In this document: piece by piece, positions 41,946 to 43,756 of the stretch
Layout: every line of letters begins with the position of its first letter
Position numbering within the stretch: the stretch's first letter is position 1
From: Streptomyces sp. G44
GTDB lineage: Bacteria > Actinomycetota > Actinomycetes > Streptomycetales > Streptomycetaceae
Length of the DNA: 43,756 nt
Assembly (NCBI RefSeq): GCF_016905445.1
Contig: NZ_JAFEXF010000046.1
Location: 1-43,756 of the forward strand
Reading direction: 5' to 3'
Notes under the pieces: generated by a model
What the model saw: the letters and a program-made list of their open reading frames with translations, nothing else
Databases searched by the model: none
What the model was told of the DNA's origin: nothing
Program-made: the position numbers and the translations under genes

Positions 41946-42518
41946 TCAGTCCCGCTGCCGCGCGGCGGCCGCCCTCTCGGTCAGCAGGGCCGCCGCGCGC
42001 CGGCACCAGTCGCGGGACTCGCGTTCGAAGGCGAGACCGCGCAGACAGGTGAGGTAGGGGCCGACGCGCGCGCCGGTACGCAGGAAGGTGTCCTCGTCCG
42101 CGCCGCCGCGCAGCCTCACCAGCAGCTTTTCCAGGACCTCGATCTTGGCGTCGGCCACCTCGGCGCGCTCGGTGAGCTGGCCGATCACCGGCGCGGCGTC
42201 GACGCCGTCCACGGCCTGCACCTTGACCAGCAGGTCGTCGCGGATGAAGGACGGCTTGGCGGCGCGCGCGGCGAAGCGCTCCATCTCGGCGAGGCCCTCG
42301 TCGGTGACGCGGAACAGCCGTTTGTTCGGCCGGCCTTCCTGGACGACCTCCCGGCCGGTGACCAGCCCCTCCGTCTCCAGCTTGGCGAGTTCGGCGTAGA
42401 GCTGCTGGGGCAGGGCGTGCCAGAAGTTGGCCACGCCGATGTCGAACCCCTTGGCCAGCTGATAACCGCTGTACTCGCCGTCCAGCAGTGCCGCGAGCAC
42501 CGCGTGCCGCAGAGCCAT
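41946..42518 (-). CDS. PadR family transcriptional regulator
   Basis: 190 residues, ATG at 42518. Winged-helix start MALRHAVLAALLDGEYSGYQLAKGFD, then ALPQQLYAELAKLETEGLV and RLFRVTDEGLAEMERF, the PadR signature. A long C-terminal region (residues about 85-190) matches the PadR_C helical dimerisation domain. It is divergent from the SnoaL-like gene, with a 12-bp inverted repeat between. A local, phenolic- or drug-responsive repressor is the family expectation; the ligand is not known. Confidence 0.92.
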   Translation of the reverse strand: MALRHAVLAALLDGEYSGYQLAKGFDIGVANFWHALPQQLYAELAKLETEGLVTGREVVQEGRPNKRLFRVTDEGLAEMERFAARAAKPSFIRDDLLVKVQAVDGVDAAPVIGQLTERAEVADAKIEVLEKLLVRLRGGADEDTFLRTGARVGPYLTCLRGLAFERESRDWCRRAAALLTERAAAARQRD

Positions 42519-42557
42519 CGCCCGGATCCCCTTCCCTTCCGCCGCTTCGCCCCCTCA

Positions 42558-42597
42558 TCATAGTCATGATCAGGACTAGTCAGATTCATGACTATGA
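42558..42597. promoter_or_regulatory. 12-bp inverted repeat: likely PadR operator
   Basis: Perfect arms TCATAGTCATGA (42558-42569) and TCATGACTATGA (42586-42597), with a 16-bp centre that itself holds the palindrome GACTAGTC (42574-42581). A/T-rich against its surroundings. It lies in the 97-nt gap between the PadR and SnoaL-like genes. Confidence 0.7.
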
Positions 42598-42615
42598 AGC
42601 CTCGGGAGAACCCTC

Positions 42616-43044
42616 ATGCACCCCACCGCCGAACGGTTCCGCTCCGTCGTCGAGCAGCGCGACCTCGACGCCCTGACGGAGCTGTTCGCTCCGGACATCC
42701 GCTTCTACAGCCCCGTGAAGTTCACGCCCTTCGAAGGCCGGCCGCTGGTGCTCGGGCTCTTCGGCGTCCTGCTGCGCACGTTCGAGGACTTCCGGTACGT
42801 CGGCTCGTACGACGGCCGGGCGCGGACCAGCGCCGACGGCGACGAGGCCGAGTCGGCCGTCCTCCTCTTCCGGACGACCGTGCACGGCAAGGAGATCCAC
42901 GGCATCGACCTGCTGCACTTCGACGAGGAGGGCCGGATCAAGGAATTCACGGTGATGGTGCGCCCGCAGTCCGCGGTGCAGACCCTCGGTCAGGCCGTGT
43001 ACGAGGGTCTCGTCGCCGACGGGCTCGTCCCCGCCCCCCGCTGA
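42616..43044 (+). CDS. SnoaL-like / NTF2-fold protein
   Basis: 142 residues, ATG with GGGAG upstream. The fold pattern HPTAERFRSVVEQRDLDALTELFAPDIRFYSPVKFTPFEGRPLVLGLFGVLL, a middle strand, then HGIDLLHFDEEGRIKEFTVMVRPQSAVQTL is the SnoaL-2/NTF2 type. Members include hydratases, isomerases and ketosteroid isomerase-like enzymes, as well as ligand-binding proteins. Being divergent from PadR, it is the probable regulated target. Its substrate cannot be told from sequence. Confidence 0.85.
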   Translation: MHPTAERFRSVVEQRDLDALTELFAPDIRFYSPVKFTPFEGRPLVLGLFGVLLRTFEDFRYVGSYDGRARTSADGDEAESAVLLFRTTVHGKEIHGIDLLHFDEEGRIKEFTVMVRPQSAVQTLGQAVYEGLVADGLVPAPR

Positions 43045-43236
43045 GGTGCCCCCGGAGCAGGTGACGGGCGGTCAGCTGCGCTGCGCCGGACGAAGGATTC
43101 CGTCACCTGCCCGGAGGCAGTCCGCATGCGGTACGCGCCCGCGGCACGTTGGCTCATCGTCAGGTAGCACGGGCGTTCCCCGACCTGCGGCGGCGCATGG
43201 GTTGTACCGCCTCCCGTGCCGCCGGAGGGCAGACTC

Positions 43237-43743
43237 ATGCGTAGCACTCAGATATATGTCCGTGCCGGCCTGACCGTTTCCGCCGCCGCGCTCCCGCTGG
43301 CGCTGGCCGCGCCGACGGCGTTCGCGGGCGGCGGGATCTCCGTGACCGCCACCGGGTCCACGGTCCGGGTCACCACCGCCGCGTGCCCGGGCGGCGGTAC
43401 GGCCTCGCTGATGGACGCCGCGAACGCGAGCTTCGCGGGCGGTCGACAGGTGCAGCTGACGAACGGCAGCGGCACCTGGCGGAATGTCAGTGCCGGCACC
43501 TATACGGTTCTCGTCGCCTGTCAGGACGGCTCGCAGGCCGGACCTCAGACCGTCACCGTCGGCAGCGTGCCGACGGCGTCCTCGACGGCCGCGCCCTCAC
43601 GCGGTGTCCGTGGGGGACTCGGGGGCGGTGCCGAGGACCGGGGCGCGCTCACGCTCATGACCGGCGGGGTCCTCGTGGCCACGGCGGCCGCGGGCGGCGG
43701 CGTCTGGTACCTGCGGCGGCGCGCCGCGGGCAACCGGGCCTGA
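43237..43743 (+). CDS. Small secreted protein with C-terminal membrane anchor
   Basis: 168 residues from the ATG at 43237 (GGAGGG upstream); an earlier in-frame codon precedes that site. Signal peptide (LTVSAAALPLALAAPTAFA|GG), then a beta-rich domain (ISVTATGSTVRVTTAACPGGGTASL...GTYTVLVACQDGS) with two Cys that may form a disulfide, a Ser/Ala linker, and a final hydrophobic helix (ALTLMTGGVLVATAAAGGGVWYL) followed by RRRAAGNRA. No LPxTG-type sorting motif is seen. Function unknown; surface-exposed and membrane-held. Confidence 0.8.
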   Translation: MRSTQIYVRAGLTVSAAALPLALAAPTAFAGGGISVTATGSTVRVTTAACPGGGTASLMDAANASFAGGRQVQLTNGSGTWRNVSAGTYTVLVACQDGSQAGPQTVTVGSVPTASSTAAPSRGVRGGLGGGAEDRGALTLMTGGVLVATAAAGGGVWYLRRRAAGNRA

Positions 43744-43756
43744 CCCGGCACCGCTC

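Noticed and set aside
1..43756. Biosynthetic gene cluster, prophage or defence island
   Set aside because: No PKS/NRPS, terpene, phage structural, nuclease or toxin-antitoxin genes recognised; the genes are mostly transport, redox, envelope and regulation.

Overview
The window is very probably a piece of a Streptomyces chromosome. Evidence seen directly: very high GC content, codons ending mostly in G or C, many GTG starts and one TTG start, tight stop/start overlaps (ATGA, GTGA), and families typical of streptomycetes (FG-GAP secreted proteins, DUF779, DUF1345, XRE-cupin regulators, many secreted proteins). I see no rRNA, tRNA, CRISPR array, insertion sequence or phage module. About 34 intact genes, one gene cut by the window edge and three decayed genes are annotated.

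Layout. 1-8.4 kb: mostly secreted proteins (beta-propellers, an FG-GAP protein, a phosphodiester glycosidase, a phosphodiesterase-like protein) with an SDR oxidoreductase, DUF779 and a tiny membrane protein. 8.6-13.8 kb: a five-gene ABC transporter, read as nickel uptake nikABCDE because a near-consensus Nur-type box lies just before the binding-protein gene. 13.8-18.9 kb: an acyl-CoA dehydrogenase pair (only one with the catalytic Glu) plus a quinone oxidoreductase, then an XRE-cupin regulator divergent from a thioredoxin-reductase-like flavoprotein, each control region with a clean palindrome. 19.2-21.8 kb: PIG-L deacetylase, a small monooxygenase-like protein and a proline iminopeptidase-like hydrolase. 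21.97-24.9 kb: lutABC lactate oxidation operon. 24.9-28.5 kb: a quaternary-amine (glycine betaine/choline) ABC transporter whose ATPase gene faces the binding-protein/permease operon.

28.5-29.65 kb is a gene graveyard: a carotenoid-oxygenase remnant with several frame breaks is joined head-to-tail to the N-terminal stump of a zinc-type medium-chain dehydrogenase, as after a deletion. 29.85-33.4 kb: an F420/PPOX-type protein, a DAO-family flavoprotein, a DUF1345 membrane protein and a TetR regulator; the flavoprotein and the TetR gene carry related palindromes, suggesting a small regulon. A frameshifted DinB gene then abuts an acyl-CoA synthetase. 35.8-40.7 kb is a cell-envelope block: polysaccharide deacetylase-like protein, class A penicillin-binding protein (with Thr where the SxxK lysine should be) and a secreted amidase. 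40.9-43.7 kb: a lipoprotein with FN3 domains, a PadR regulator with a large inverted repeat before a SnoaL-like gene, and a small secreted/anchored protein.

No single locus is clearly a new defence or biosynthetic system. The best leads are regulatory: three helically phased palindromes at 7138-7190, the shared TetR palindrome, the XRE-cupin operator, and a dispersed hairpin-bearing intergenic repeat found three times; plus the altered penicillin-binding protein.
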